Positions 34,498-46,643 are shown, counted from the stretch's first letter. The stretch: DNA of 64,000 bases from Periconia sp. R9002 (GCA_023627715.1 JAMAHW010000024.1:124001-188000); one strand, 5' to 3'. The notes: generated by a model from the letters alone, not told the origin. A program made the numbers and translations.

Positions 34498-36796
34498 ATG
34501 ATGGCCTGTAACAACCTTCTGTACAGGCAACAGAATTTCAATGTCCGCCATCAGGGCGTGGTAAAGCTACCCCGGCTAAGCATTGCCATGGGGAATGAGA
34601 GACCGAGGCAGAACAGTCCAAGACGGGACTCTATGAGTTCTTCGACGGGTGATTCAGGGTATAACAGTGACCCGGGTCTCGAGGGTGAGATCTTACTTTC
34701 GCCCCTGGAGTTTAGGGACTTAGAACAGTGTAAGTGATGTTGTGTCTACACAAAGTAGGGATAGTGCTAATGTGGACACCTCCGAATGCAGCTTCAGATA
34801 TCACCTCAGATATCCCCTTGCCACCACCGGAGGTTCAACAACACGTCACTTCAACAGCAAGAGTGGCACCCGCCATCACGACAACACTAGCTTTTTTCAA
34901 GAAGCACAAGTCCTTTCAGAAGTCACAGTCGCCACCAAAGATCGAGGTCACTAGCTGTCCGGCGTCTTCCGCTCCTTCCAGACCTCAAAAGTCGTCGAAG
35001 TTGACAGACACTTGCACGAAAGTCCCTCCACTCGAACTCGTTTCACGCGAAGACGATATTGAACAGTGGATCAAAGACAACCTCAACCGCCAATCTCGCC
35101 CAGCCGAACGCACTCATTCTATTATATCCTTATCTTCATCAGGAAGCTGTGAGATGTATTCCTCAAATAACAACAGCGAAGACGAAGAGCATGAGCCCTC
35201 TTCCTCATCCATCACAGCGGCTCGTAACCGCAGCAAGTTCTCTCCAGCAACAATTAAAACCATAGAGTTGATCCTCCGTAAAATTGAGCTCCACCTCAAT
35301 TACGCAGCCTATATTCAATGTGTTGAAGCCGCCGACGCACAACAAAACCAAAGGCACAATACGGTAAGCGGGAATCAAGCAAGAGGCAGCACCGGGGGTC
35401 GCAACAATAACAATAATAATACATCGTCCCAATCAAATTCTTCCAATGCCAACAAACGCAAATCCCGCCTACAAGATCTTCCTCTAATTCCTCTATCGAA
35501 CAATCCAGACGGCGACGACAATGATGAAAACCCCAACAAGCGCCGCCGTACTTCCGTTACAACCACCACTACAGACTCAGAAGTCGGCCCCCGATTCGCC
35601 TGCCCATTTTTCAAACATGACCCATCGCGTTATCGCAATCGGCGAACGTGTCCTGGCCCGGGTTGGCCAACTGTCCATCGCATGAAAGAGCATCTCTATC
35701 GCGCACACGCTCAACCCATCTTTTGCCCGCGGTGCTACGCCATGTTTGACTCCGAGGCAGAGTTTTCGAGCCATATACGGGCCAGACCGTGTCCGGTCTC
35801 GGATCCGTTGCCTATTGATGGGATCGATCGTGAGACGTTGAAGGGATTGCACAAGAGGAGTCCGGCAGGGAGGTTGGAGGAGGAGAAGTGGAGAGATGCG
35901 TATCTCCTGCTGTTTCCGGATGTCGAAGTTGGGGATGTTCCGTCGCCTTGTAAGTTTTCCCTTGTTATTGATAACCTTTCCTATCTAAGAAATTCAATCA
36001 ATGTTATTCATGTACATACCCGGGCACCCAACACTAACCTCACGTGATTGCAGACTACACCGAACTCTCCCCCTCCGACGACTCCAGACGCTTCCGACGT
36101 TTCCTCCTCGACCGCATCCGAGCCGAGCTCTACGCAACCGCCGAACGCGACCCAAACAGTCCCATCGAGCAGCGGCTCCTACGCCAAGTCGCCGCCATCA
36201 TCCAGCGCTGCGAAGCCGAGCTCCTCGAGACTTTCCAACCCACACACCCGCCTTCCTCCATCTCCTCCGCTTTTCCATCCGCGCCTCAAACCAGCGTCGA
36301 CACATCCTCCTCCTCAAGGCGAACTTCAACCAGCGCTATGGCCGGCAGCACCGCAGCCGAAACATCAATCTCAACACCATCAGGAATCCACCAAGTCCCG
36401 CCTCAAACTAACACAATACACCAACCACCACCAACCTTCAACCTCCCCTTCACAACGCCAACACCTCAACCACCTCCCTTCACCCACCTCCTCCCCTCCC
36501 ACCAACACCCCCCGTTACCAACCCCAATATCCCCTCACTCCTTCCCACCACCACACATCCCCCAACCACCAGGAGAACCAAACATGCATACACATAATAC
36601 CTCCTTCACCGACCCTTCTTCTACCTTCTCCACGGGAGGAGGAGGCGACGCACATGGGACCGCTGGCGGTCATCCTAGAGGAGATATGGGTATGGGAAGT
36701 GCGCCGCAGGCGAGTTTTGACATTTCGTCCGAGTGGATCGATTGGTATAATGTTTTTCCGGGGGATTGGGAGGGGCGTGGGGAGGAGGATCTGTGA
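34498..36796 (+). CDS. Fungal C2H2-type zinc-finger protein
   Basis: Exons 34498-34729, 34792-35949 and 36054-36796 join in phase to give 710 residues. A second start at 34588 (MGNERPRQNS) is possible. A bipartite basic stretch (NKRKSRLQ and NKRRRTS) just before the fingers looks like a nuclear localisation signal. Two linked fingers follow: FACPFFKHDPSRYRNRRTCP with HRMKEHLYRAH, then IFCPRCYAMF with SSHIRARPC. This pattern is common in expanded filamentous-fungus C2H2 proteins. The rest is disordered: Ser/Asn-rich before the fingers, and Pro/Thr/His-rich after them up to a conserved-looking acidic end (WIDWYNVFPGDW). A predicted nuclear regulator; target genes unknown. Confidence 0.78.
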
Positions 36797-38008
36797 GATT
36801 ATTTATTTCATAGCGTTGATAATAATAATGAATATAATGCTGAGTTTTTTGTGTGCCAAAAATGTGGTGTTTTAAGAAGGCTACATAAGATGTTATTATT
36901 ACTCGTTGCGTGTATAGAGAGAAATGTAGAAGTAAAGAAAATAAAGGGTGCTATTTATTTGCTTGGTTTTAAATTAATACAAACATGTATGAGAAAAACA
37001 AGGGGGGGGATTTTTGCAATAATGTTGGCGCGTATTTAGTAGTTTTAAAGTATAGAAAAAAAAAGGGTGTTTAGCGTTGCAGTTTGGATTAAGGAGATCT
37101 GTGAAGGGGATATGTTACGCTTGAAAGAGGTTAGAACATCTCTATTGGTAAGTAAGCATTGTGTAGATTATAATGAATGCATAAGATTAAACTACATAGG
37201 CAACCATAGAAACGTTTAGAATAAGTAAAGAGGTCGAAACATCATTTGAAGTGCGACGCGCTTCCCTATATATACATACAACTTAAGCTCTTACTCCTAT
37301 GTTTTTGCGAAGTGGTTACGTTAAATAGGATAGATGGCCCTAAATACATATGTAGGGAATCTATAATATAATAGTTTTTCTCGCCCCAAGCGTGGCCTGT
37401 AGTTATCCTCAGCACAGCCATCATTCCTCCCCCTTGGATGCAGCTAAAATCCGCTAGAGTAGCGAGTAATTCGTATAACGTCTTTTTACTCTAGTTAGGT
37501 TGCTTGTAGGATTGTTTCCAGAACACTAAAGAGGAGTGATAATAGTTGAAGTGTGCTTTTTTAAAGTATGCTTCGCGTTTTGGTTCTATACTTTGTATTT
37601 TGTATTGGAAAAATTTGAGATGTATTGATGTTACGCTTGGTATGTGTAGATTAGTGGTGCTGTTTTTTTTTTCTTTCTTTTTTTCTTTATCCTGTTATAT
37701 GAAATGTAGAAGCCGCTTTTTGTACATGAAGGGATATGGACACTATCCATGGACTGTGGATCAAAACTAGGTTTGTATCTGCAAGTTACAAGATAAAGAA
37801 ACCATTCTTTAGAAATTTTGCATGATGTGGGTTATACTGGAAGAGACGTTTCAGAATGCCGACACGGTCTGATACGTTACGCTAGGTAGACTTGATCACT
37901 ACCTCCCCAACCGGCACACTCGACCGTCCTCACTAAAGTTGATAACACCATCTGCAAACGCAAACCTCATAAAAACATGATACCGAGAATATATGTCTGC
38001 TTAGCCAT
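36797..38008. other. Convergent 3' intergenic region
   Basis: This is AT-rich sequence between the C2H2 gene and the exonuclease gene on the other strand. A T-rich run lies at 37660-37690. I see no gene. Confidence 0.45.
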
Positions 38009-39614
38009 CTAATCCGACCAAGGGTCATACCCAGTATCCGGATGCGGCCATCCAAACTCTTCAGCGACATCCGACCAATGCAAGACTTCCTCCTCACTAT
38101 CCCAATTTTCCTCCTCCTCACTACTTTCCCAATCCATCCTACCCTTCCCCTTCGCCTCCTCTACCCCACGTCTCGCCAACTTCCGGCGCATTTCTTGCGC
38201 CTTCTCCTTCCGTTCGATTTCCCTCCTCCTTGCCTCTGCCCAAACCTCAAACCCAGCCTGATCCAACACACACGACGAAACCACCTCCCTAGTCGCCAAA
38301 ACATCCTCCAAACAATCATGCACCCCCCCGCGGTTATCGCGGATCTCCATCCCAACAAGGTCCCTGCAGAGTCTCTGCAGCCCCCACTGCACACTATACT
38401 TCCCCACCGCATTCCGCGCGAGGATCGCAGAGTCTACAACGCGCGTGTGGATCATTCGCAGGACGTCGAGATCGTGCTGCAGCGCGTGGCCGATGAGGAT
38501 GGTGTCGCGGTCGATGAGGTTCCACACTGCGGCGCGGGCTTCGGGCCATCCTGAGAGTGCGCGGTTTTGGGAGATGGCGGTGTGTAGTGTGGCGCGGGCT
38601 ATTCCATGGATGGGGGTGCGCATGTCGTGGATCGCTTCGAGAGGTTGGATGAGCCGGTTGAGGAGGATGTGCCCGGTGAAGTAGTCGATGGCGACGACGA
38701 GGATGGCTTCGCTTTTGCGGGATTTTACTTGAGCCATTTCGCAGTCGAGGACGATGGCTCGGAATTTTATTTTCTGAGGAGATGGAAGTGGGGAACAGGA
38801 GAGGGCTTTGTATTTGTCGGCGTTTTGGACGTTGCCGTATTTGTGGGGGGTGGTGGTGCAGCCTTGGGCTGTTGTTGTTTGACAGCACGTGAAAAGGCGT
38901 TGGTTAGTCCCAGTCTGAACGGGCGTTGTTAGAGGGCGAAGCGTGTCGGAAAAGAAAGGGGGACGACGTACTCTGACTGCCATAGTTGGCTTTCCAGGGT
39001 GGAAATGGCATTGCGTGCCACGTAAATTCTTTGCAAGCTCTACATACCAAACACTTAGCTAACACATCAGTGTCATAAAACGGATGTTTCTGTTGAGACC
39101 TACTACCGCACTTCTTACACTTGCGGAGCCCGGCGATATCAGAGTCGGTGTACGTTGACAATATATATTTGTTTCTAGCGAGGTCTTCGGGTGTGTGGCA
39201 GTAGCCGGCCAGCACTCCTAGTAACGACATGTCTCCACATCCACGACTGGCGGCGATGCCGAACCCATTCTATCCAACATCAAATCTCTCAGCCTGATTC
39301 AACACTGGAGAAGGATTCAAGCTCACACTGCTAGGACCTATTCCAGAGGGAATTTTCTGGGAAGATTGCGGCACGTTCGAACGTGGCACCGAAGTCCGGG
39401 ATTGAACAGCCTGAACCTGAGACGACAAAGCATTCTCTCCTTTTTTATGAACTTTGGCTTGTCGTAAATGCTGCTCCAAGAATTTTTTCTCCTTAAAGGT
39501 TCTATCGCAGGGTATGCAACGATGCTGGCTTTGTAGGGATTTGTGTTGTTGTTGCCCCTTGGCGTTCTGGGGCGGCTTTGAGCGCGCTTTGCGGGTCGGT
39601 CTTGGGGTTTCCAT
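38009..39614 (-). CDS. REX-type RNA exonuclease with zinc-binding N-terminus
   Basis: Exons, in coding order, are 39614-39327, 39269-39107, 39039-38972 and 38914-38009, giving 474 residues. The frame without splicing hits a stop at 39270, but a 57-nt intron (GTGAGC to ATAG) removes it. The next two introns are needed to obtain the family's zinc motif: RKCKKCE, CHFHPGK, FTCCQ, GCTTTPHKYG. A C2H2 finger lies at about residues 31-55 (RCIPCDRTFKEKKFLEQHL). The DEDDh nuclease core shows D230 and E232 (VLDCEM), D321 (GHALQHDLD), H372 and D377 (VHDCLED). Yeast relatives (Rex1, Rex3, Rex4) trim 3' ends of rRNA, snoRNA and other stable RNAs. The C-terminus is basic then acidic. Which REX orthologue it is cannot be settled here. 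Confidence 0.83.
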
Positions 39615-40754
39615 GTCTGAAATGAGGTGTTGACGATTGATTGTGGTTTCGAAAGTATAAACTGAAGAGATATCAATTGATAACTAGTTGCCAAGAACTG
39701 CCAACAGCGAGAAGCGGGGTTGATTGAAGATGTTCTCGCTATTGGATCGGTACGGGCTGTCTGCAGTAAGCTGCCCCCAATTGTATGTTGTGTAACTTCA
39801 TCTGCATTGAAGCGATGAGTATTTGTATTAAGAGACTCCACCAGTACTTTTGATAGCGAAGAGCAGATGACACAATAGGAAAGCCGTAATACCGTGAACT
39901 TACGGTCCTGAATGACTGATCTCTTTTTGGGAACTTGGCTTTTCTACCGACATGAGTGAATGGAAAATGTGTAAAATGAAACGCTGCAACAAGTCTAGCA
40001 TACTCTGCACATTCTGTAGTCCTGCTATCACTCACTGCACGTTTTCCCGGATGGATGTATTATATGGAATCTTATTTTTCGATCTTGTTTTTGTCGAGGT
40101 AGAACCCCTCCTAATAGTTCACACAAAAAAAGTATAACATGGAAGATGCGAAGGAATAACTTGATAGGCCCCAAACTTCTCAATCACATTACAAATATCT
40201 ACCTGTGTATGCGTTCCAGACAATGCCGTTTGCTGTGATTTCTACTACCTGGTGTCGATAACGTGCAAGATTCTATCAATCGTTTGCGGAGACGAAAATG
40301 GTGTTAATGTACAATGTATTACTCTGCAAGTGGGTCGACTGTAGAAAGTACTTTGCACTGATGATGATTTTAGATAAAGAAGAAATAATATCGTAACAGC
40401 TACCCAAGTCATCCGTGCTCAGACAAATAAAATTTCCCAGTGATGAGTAGTGTCAAAACTGAGTTGTCTCAATGAGCGCGCCTTGTTTCTTAGTTCTTAT
40501 ACAAGGGTTGACGGTGCATACGCACATTGATCTTATCGTTTTCAAACTTCGATTTACATTGTGTCTATGTGATGCTCCATCTTCTTGCGTATTTAATGAG
40601 TGAATAATTATTCCTAGTTATGATTCTACCCACCCCTCGCGGACATTCCTTCAGCGCTTCTTGAAACCCTTGAACAGTTCTTCAAAGCTTCAAGTTCTTG
40701 AACACTCTTTCAGACTCTTAAGCAGAAGTTCTCTTCGTCTCAACCTCTTTCAAG
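39615..40754. other. Intergenic region between divergent genes
   Basis: No gene is supported. A CT-rich and CTTTCAAG-rich leader just upstream of 40755 fits a promoter and 5' UTR of the pseudokinase gene. Confidence 0.4.
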
Positions 40755-41762
40755 ATGATGATCACAATCCCTGGAGGCTATGTTGTCGTTGAGGACAAAA
40801 TGTACACCATGCATCCCGGCTCACGATTCTGTCTCGTCCGCAACCCACGCACTGGCGCTCTATTGCTATGCAAACCTCTTGAAATAGGCGAGGGCACCGG
40901 CGAAGCTAGCCTCCTACGACGACTACACAAGGCCGGGCATCAGAACATCGCCAAGTTGATGGGCTATGTTCCATCCGGCACGACGGATGCCAATGACGAG
41001 GAAGACCAATTCGATCGACTCTTCTTCAAGTACGGTAAATGGGGCAGCCTTGGCAACCTCCAGAAACGCCACATGGATGCAAAGAAGCGACTTCCTGAGA
41101 GCTTCCTATGGCATCTATTCGCCTCACTCACTGATGCAGCCATTGCCATCGCAAACACTGAACTGGTTGCAGGCCGTTTTGGATTCGACGACGACATCGA
41201 TCACATCCTCCTCTCGCCACCTTCGAATTCTAGCACCGTCGTCACTACATTGGTCACCACCAAGACAACCACGGTCACGCTCACTACCACTACCATCAAC
41301 AACGAGACCAAAGTCTCGGAATCTCGCACCATAAACAACTCTACAACCACAAACACTACGAATTCCGTCCATACGGTCACACAGTTGCTACCCGTCATAA
41401 CTGTCATCCCCGCAAGCCTAGTTTCCTCCGTCGACGGTTTCAAATCCCCTTCGTGGCGTGTCGACGATATCGCCTGGTGCGTCTGGAACTTTCTCAAGTA
41501 TACCACCTATAGTGCGGAGGCAAAGACTATTCAGGCTGCGACTGCAGTGCGTGACCGTGACTTTCCTTACTCTAGGGAAATGCAGCGGCTCCTGCTGGCG
41601 ACGGTTGTTCAGTATCAGGTTGAGGATGATGATCCTGCTCCCATTAAGGATCTCTCCGATCTGAAGAAGAACATTGCAAAGGGCTGGGAGAAGGCCAAAG
41701 AGCCCGGTACTATGCGTGAGTATAATGGTTTGTTGGCTCCCGAGAAGCAGGAGGTTGAGTAA
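40755..41762 (+). CDS. Pseudokinase with Thr/Asn-rich insertion (paralogue of 9053 and 43544)
   Basis: Single-exon gene of 335 residues. It aligns by eye with the kinases at 9053 and 43544: IPGGYVVVEDK at the start, ATP-site lysine K40 (LLLCKPLE), GSLGNLQKRH and LPESFLWHLF. Where the active paralogue has its HRD catalytic loop this protein has DDDIDHILLS, and the DFG position reads SSVDGF in a shifted context, so the catalytic Asp pattern is lost. Between these points lies an insertion of about 60 residues rich in Thr, Val and Asn (TKTTTVTLTTTT). The frame is intact and codon use looks normal, so this is probably a maintained pseudokinase and not a broken gene. Confidence 0.75.
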   Translation: MMITIPGGYVVVEDKMYTMHPGSRFCLVRNPRTGALLLCKPLEIGEGTGEASLLRRLHKAGHQNIAKLMGYVPSGTTDANDEEDQFDRLFFKYGKWGSLGNLQKRHMDAKKRLPESFLWHLFASLTDAAIAIANTELVAGRFGFDDDIDHILLSPPSNSSTVVTTLVTTKTTTVTLTTTTINNETKVSESRTINNSTTTNTTNSVHTVTQLLPVITVIPASLVSSVDGFKSPSWRVDDIAWCVWNFLKYTTYSAEAKTIQAATAVRDRDFPYSREMQRLLLATVVQYQVEDDDPAPIKDLSDLKKNIAKGWEKAKEPGTMREYNGLLAPEKQEVE

Positions 41763-43543
41763 GGGGGTTTTCCTTGACTCGAGGAGGTGAGAAAATCTGA
41801 AGGGGCGGCTCTGTTTGCTTCATTTGGAGTGTATGGTGTTAACTTCTTCTTAGGAGTTAGTCTTTTCTGGGGAGTTTAGTTTTGCTTTTGTGGGTTTTCG
41901 GCTTCTTGGCGATGATGGTGGTGTATTGCCACTAGATCATTATGCGGGATGCACGGATCAGGAGTTTTTGTACAATCAATCTAATATTCTTATCAAATTT
42001 GTTTTCCATTGACTTGTAGTGATTTTTCATTGTCAACTGTCACGTTTCGACTTGCAAGTGATAAACAAATCCTGGGGTTAGTCATGGATAATTCTATGCG
42101 ATTGGCTTCTAAATATTTTCAAACTTTTTTTCAGAAAGATTTTTTCTAATTTTCGTTGTATCAATTACTCGACGTCTAATAGAAGTGTAGAAACATTGAA
42201 TGTACCCATTGTAATAAATCACGTGACCACGTTCAGTGTGTACCTAATTATGTACCTAGGTACATATGAAGGTACAACTGATTGATGCGACGAAGAACTG
42301 GAATCCAGAGCTGAGATTTTGTTCCACAAAATTTTCATGCTTTCCTAAAAGCGAACTTGGGTGACAGTATAACGTGTCACATATCTATGTACATGTACTG
42401 ATCAATCGAATATTCCCAATGTCAATTGATATTGCTTATGCGAATGACGCAATCTAAAGCGAACGATCCTAGAACGGTGGGAACGCGGAAGAATTATGAA
42501 ATTCTTCCATTTATGAAAGATGAAGTTTGGGTCCCTTCGTGGGTTGTTTTGCCCTTTTTGGCTTTCTCTTTTATGGAGCGTTTTGTAAGCTTCGTCAACT
42601 CTAGTGCTACCTACATATTTACATGCAGTATAGCTAGGCCACGGCATCAGCATAACAGTATCGTCCTGGCTACCCATTTTGTTGTACTTTGGCCAACACA
42701 TGTAGATTCCATGATGTCGATACCGCAGATACTCACAAGGACAAGGACATCCAGTATCCGCCAGTATGTATGTATGTAAATTTACCTTAACTGTTGATGC
42801 TCAAGATTTGAAAAAAAAAAAAGGAAAGTCGAGAAGAAGTCAACTACAACCCGACGTTGGAAATGCGATGTCAATAGGTCACGCTGTGTGTGGAAAAAAA
42901 GGCGAAGAAAGTTATAAAATGTAAAAGCCGCAACCGGATGATGGCGGCAAACTGAAGTTTTTCTATCGGGTGAGTGGCGACATCCGGTAGATAGATTTGC
43001 CGAGTGCCAGAGCGCCGCCGCTCACTAATACCACGGCAGGGGGGCGAATGTGGGTCATCACAACAACAAACACCTAGTTAGGCACCAGGAATACCTTAAT
43101 ACTAATCGCCGCAGCAATCCTTAGGCAAACCTTCACGCAATTCTTCTACGCAGGTATTCTTCCACTCACCTTATCCTCATGCAGTACATTTACATCTCAC
43201 AAAAATCAATTTTTCGTGGCGCCTGACGTCACCTTTGCAACGCCGCTCGAGCGGAAGCAAACAGCGCATAACTTCACCCGCCAGAATGTTCGGGGATGGA
43301 GTGATGCTATTTGCACAATGCGGGTTCCAGCGCCCAAGATTGTATATACAATGTCTCACACAAGTAAGCATTGTTGAACCTTGCGTTGTCGCTTTCATGA
43401 AATTATATAAATCGGTGGAACATTTATTTATGAGATCAAAGTCAACCCAAAGCAACCTCCAACCAGCGCGACCAATACAAACTCCAGACTCACTGAAACC
43501 GCTATATCCAATCCGAAAATCGAGTGAAGATCCAGTGATACCA
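41763..43543. other. Intergenic region between kinase paralogues
   Basis: No gene is supported. It holds a perfect 16-base palindrome ATGTACCTAGGTACAT at 42250-42265 and an A-run near 42813. The frame of the next gene stays open upstream to 43235, but paralogue alignment favours the start at 43544. Confidence 0.45.
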
Positions 43544-44359
43544 ATGGCGATCGCACCAACACCCGAAAAGTACGTTGTGGTAAAGGATTTTGCGGAATCC
43601 GGCGGCAACAACAACAAGGGTATATCACTCGTTCGAAATACCAAAACCGGCGAGCAGCTCATCTGCAAAAAAGTCCTAGCCAACAGCAAGGGCAAACAAG
43701 AGTTGCGGGTTGCCAAGCGGCTGCGTGGACTAGACGGCTTCGTCCAGTTGCGCGACTACGCCTCATCCTCAACAACAGACGATGACACCACCATCCAGGA
43801 GCTCTACTTCGAGCACTGCGACATCGGCAGCCTAACGAACCTCCTGAAGCGGCATGAAGCCATGCAGCAACGAGTTCCAGAATCGTTCATCTGGCATGTC
43901 CTCCTATCCATGGCAAAGGCACTACAGATATGCCACGCAGGCTCAACAGATCCAAAGAAAAAGCAAGGATGGACACCCATCGCGCATAGAGATGTCCAGG
44001 CTGGCAACATCCTTCTTTCTTCATCACTCACAGACGCCAACGCATACCCTCGAGTCGTTCTCTCCGACTTCGGTGCCTCGCTCGAATACAAGATCCCAGA
44101 CCCTCTACTGCACCGGAAAGACATCGGCGACCTTGCAGAAGCCATCTACGCGATGTGCTTTTGCGCCTGGGACGTTGAGAATGCCAAGTTGGGATATTCA
44201 GAAGAGCTTCAGGGCGTGCTTGCAGTAAGCGATGTGTATTGGGAAGACACGGCCGAGCAAGCCGCGAAGTTTAATTCGGGGTTCATCGCTTGGATCGAGG
44301 AGAACATGGCGCAGGCTACTATGGCGGAGTTTGAGGGGAAAGTGATGTTGCGTTCATGA
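43544..44359 (+). CDS. Fungal-type protein kinase-like protein (active-site complete)
   Basis: Single-exon gene of 271 residues from the ATG at 43544. The N-terminal residues APTPEKYVVVKDF align with the starts of the paralogues at 9053 and 40755; a longer frame from 43235 lacks such support. ATP-site lysine K42 (LICKKVLA), catalytic loop HRDVQAGNILL with D150, and DFG at 175-177 (LSDFGASLEY) are all present. It shares GSLTNLLKRHE and VPESFIWHVL with the other two. It lies 1.8 kb downstream of the pseudokinase in the same direction, so the two look like a diverged tandem pair. Substrate unknown. Confidence 0.77.
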   Translation: MAIAPTPEKYVVVKDFAESGGNNNKGISLVRNTKTGEQLICKKVLANSKGKQELRVAKRLRGLDGFVQLRDYASSSTTDDDTTIQELYFEHCDIGSLTNLLKRHEAMQQRVPESFIWHVLLSMAKALQICHAGSTDPKKKQGWTPIAHRDVQAGNILLSSSLTDANAYPRVVLSDFGASLEYKIPDPLLHRKDIGDLAEAIYAMCFCAWDVENAKLGYSEELQGVLAVSDVYWEDTAEQAAKFNSGFIAWIEENMAQATMAEFEGKVMLRS

Positions 44360-45351
44360 TTCCTGCGTTTTTTTTGCTTTGGCGGGGGATTTTGTTCGCG
44401 CGCCTTTTGATTTCGCTGTTGTTTTGATACCTTTTTTGAGATACCTATGTATTAGTATACCTTTGAAAGGTACTAAAAGTGTTGTAAAATAAGAGTTTTT
44501 GTAAACTAATATTATAATTGTTTCTAATTACAGAACGGCGTAAAGTTCGAACGTCTTAATTACAGTTAAGAAGTGAACTACGCCGCCCCAGCCCCCGACT
44601 CCGCTATCCGTAATGAAGTACCTAGTGTCGGACTCCAAGAGATACGGTTTTATACACAGACCCAAGTGCTCCTATTCAAGATGAGCGACATTACGTGACC
44701 CTTATACGCAACATTAAAGGGTTATCGCCTACACTACCTATTCCTTTTTGCATCATTGTGGGTTGTCGCGATGGGGCGAATGAAGTCTGCGTACGACACA
44801 GTTATGTGATCAATAAAGTCCGTGTACGGCACAGTTATATAAATAAAAAGAACCGTAGGTAAGCCCGATTCCATCTACGTGAAATATTTCTATTCTAATA
44901 GAATCAATAAAGTCCGTATACGGCACAGTTATGTAATCTAGCGAATGGGACAAAATACACAACACAGTAAGGATCATAACTAGCAATATTGTTCAGTACA
45001 TTCAGGGGCTGTGTACCACCCTAACTTCTTTCTACAGGCGGTGAATTGCATTCAGGCTTGGGCCAATGACGATCATCTGTGCCAAGTCGGACATTTAGTT
45101 CAACGACCAGTATTCTCTCCAGAGGGATTGAGGCTATGACGAGGAAAAAAAACCGCCTTGCTACGAGACTAAGTGATACAATTTATAAAGAAAAAAAGTA
45201 TTTAAGAGAGCTGGAAGGGTTTCTTTCAGCATTCACACTCGCCACAATCACTTCCAACTTTCGACGACAATCACTTCTTCCTTTTGAATTACTCAGATTC
45301 TTGTTCCTTATACTCTCTTTTTATCCAATACGCTTACCACTTCGGCTCAAC
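44360..45351. other. Intergenic region with three short repeats
   Basis: AT-rich sequence with a repeated 30-base unit (see 44782-44940). No gene is supported. A frame from 45079 runs into the next gene, but the hydrophobic start at 45352 is the better one. Confidence 0.5.
44782..44940. repeat. Three copies of a ~30-bp repeat
   Basis: Units matching AAGTCYGYRTACGRCACAGTTATRTRAT lie at about 44783, 44816 and 44909, all in the same direction. The second and third are preceded by CAATAA. Differences between copies are mostly C/T and G/A. Confidence 0.7.
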
Positions 45352-46643
45352 ATGTTCATTAGCGGGCACGTTTTGTTCGGTATCAGCGCTCTTGTGAGCG
45401 CAGTAGCGTCAAGGCCTGCTAAAGAGCTCCCTCAGATAGAATGGTCGAATCCAAAGGATAATTGCGGTCAAGATTGGCTTGGCGAATCAAGGGCAGATGG
45501 CGTGCCGTGGGATCGCGGCGATAAAACGACAGATATATATTTTTGCACCACTAGATGGCCTTGGGGTGCTGTTGTCACAGGTATGGATGTGTGGACGGAT
45601 CCAAGTAAGTTTCATTCTTTAGGAGCACATCTTCCCCTTTCCATATTTTAAAGAGACGATGGATTATGCTCATCTCATTGACTCTTTTAAATTACAGCCC
45701 GTATTACCGGTATGAAATTATACTATTCCGACGGCAAATACTCAGCAACTATCGGGACAGCGCATGGAGAACCAGCTTCGTTGAAGTGGGATATCAACGA
45801 TAAGATCCAAGAACTACGTCTCTGGCGGAGTGAAGATGGCGGTGCTGTCGGCAAGATAAGGATCAAAACTGACAGCGGTAAAACACTCGAAAAGGGATCT
45901 GTGAACCTCGACAAAAAAAACGTGGGAACAGACATGCCACGGCAGAGCGGTATGCTGCTAGGCGCAAGGGGAAGAACCAATAGTGGTCCCCATCTTCAAA
46001 CTGTCGAGTTCCGTTTTTTGCCAGAGTTGTCGAAGGCCGAGATCACGAACGTTGAGTTTCCAATTGATATCGACCAGTGGAATCGAGAAAAACAGTAAGT
46101 GGCCGGCTCCGTATGCTTGAAATTTCGCATGATGTTGATTTATCATAGTGGGATCGAAGTTATGTCTCATGACTCAATGTATATCATGAACTCGAATCCA
46201 GAGGGTTCTTCGAACAAAACCTATATGTTCCGCGGCAGTCATGATGTTTCAATTAGCCACAAAGTTGACAAAGGCAGCGACAAGGCTTTTTCGATCGGTA
46301 TCAATACTAAATCAACGCTCAAAGGCAAGGTTCCATTTATGGTCGAGGCAAAGACTGAAATTGGAGCGGAGGCGGGGTTCCAATACACCTGGAAAAATCT
46401 CCAAAGCGACGAAAACTCCGACTCGAAGAAAATAGAATGGAGGGACTCTGGGAATCTCGCCCCTGGGAAATCAGTGCACTGCACGGGTCAATCAATAACG
46501 GGTATGTATGACAATCAAGTCAAACCTTGAGAAGTACAAATCTGAAGCTAACATTTTCTTGTTGCGTAGGTCATTTTGTTTCGGAATTTACTAGCACTGT
46601 CACAGTGACCACCATGAAGGGCGATGAGTTCACATTCAAATAG
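45352..46643 (+). CDS. Secreted jacalin-like/aerolysin-like protein, C-terminus cut by an in-frame stop
   Basis: Exons 45352-45604, 45698-46094, 46149-46501 and 46570-46643 join in phase to give 358 residues. An N-terminal signal peptide is visible (MFISGHVLFGISALVSAVA). Residues about 55-190 resemble a jacalin-type beta-prism lectin (VVTGMDVWTD, RITGMKLYYSDG, ELRLWRS). The second half resembles the aerolysin-type pore-forming fold, with alternating Ser/Thr strands and the EAGFQYTWKN and LAPGKSVHC blocks. The family includes fungal lectin-like pore formers; target and toxicity cannot be read from sequence. The frame stops at TAG 46641-46643, but stays open beyond it for 44 more codons to 46778 with protein-like composition. 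So the copy may be recently truncated, or the tail dispensable. Confidence 0.65.

Noticed and set aside
39270..39614. Separate small zinc-finger gene upstream of the exonuclease
   Set aside because: The apparent stop is the acceptor of a 57-nt phase-0 intron, and downstream introns restore the exonuclease zinc motif, so one gene explains everything.
43235..43543. Extended N-terminus of the kinase at 43544
   Set aside because: The extra 103 residues have no counterpart in the paralogues, and their start aligns with 43544.
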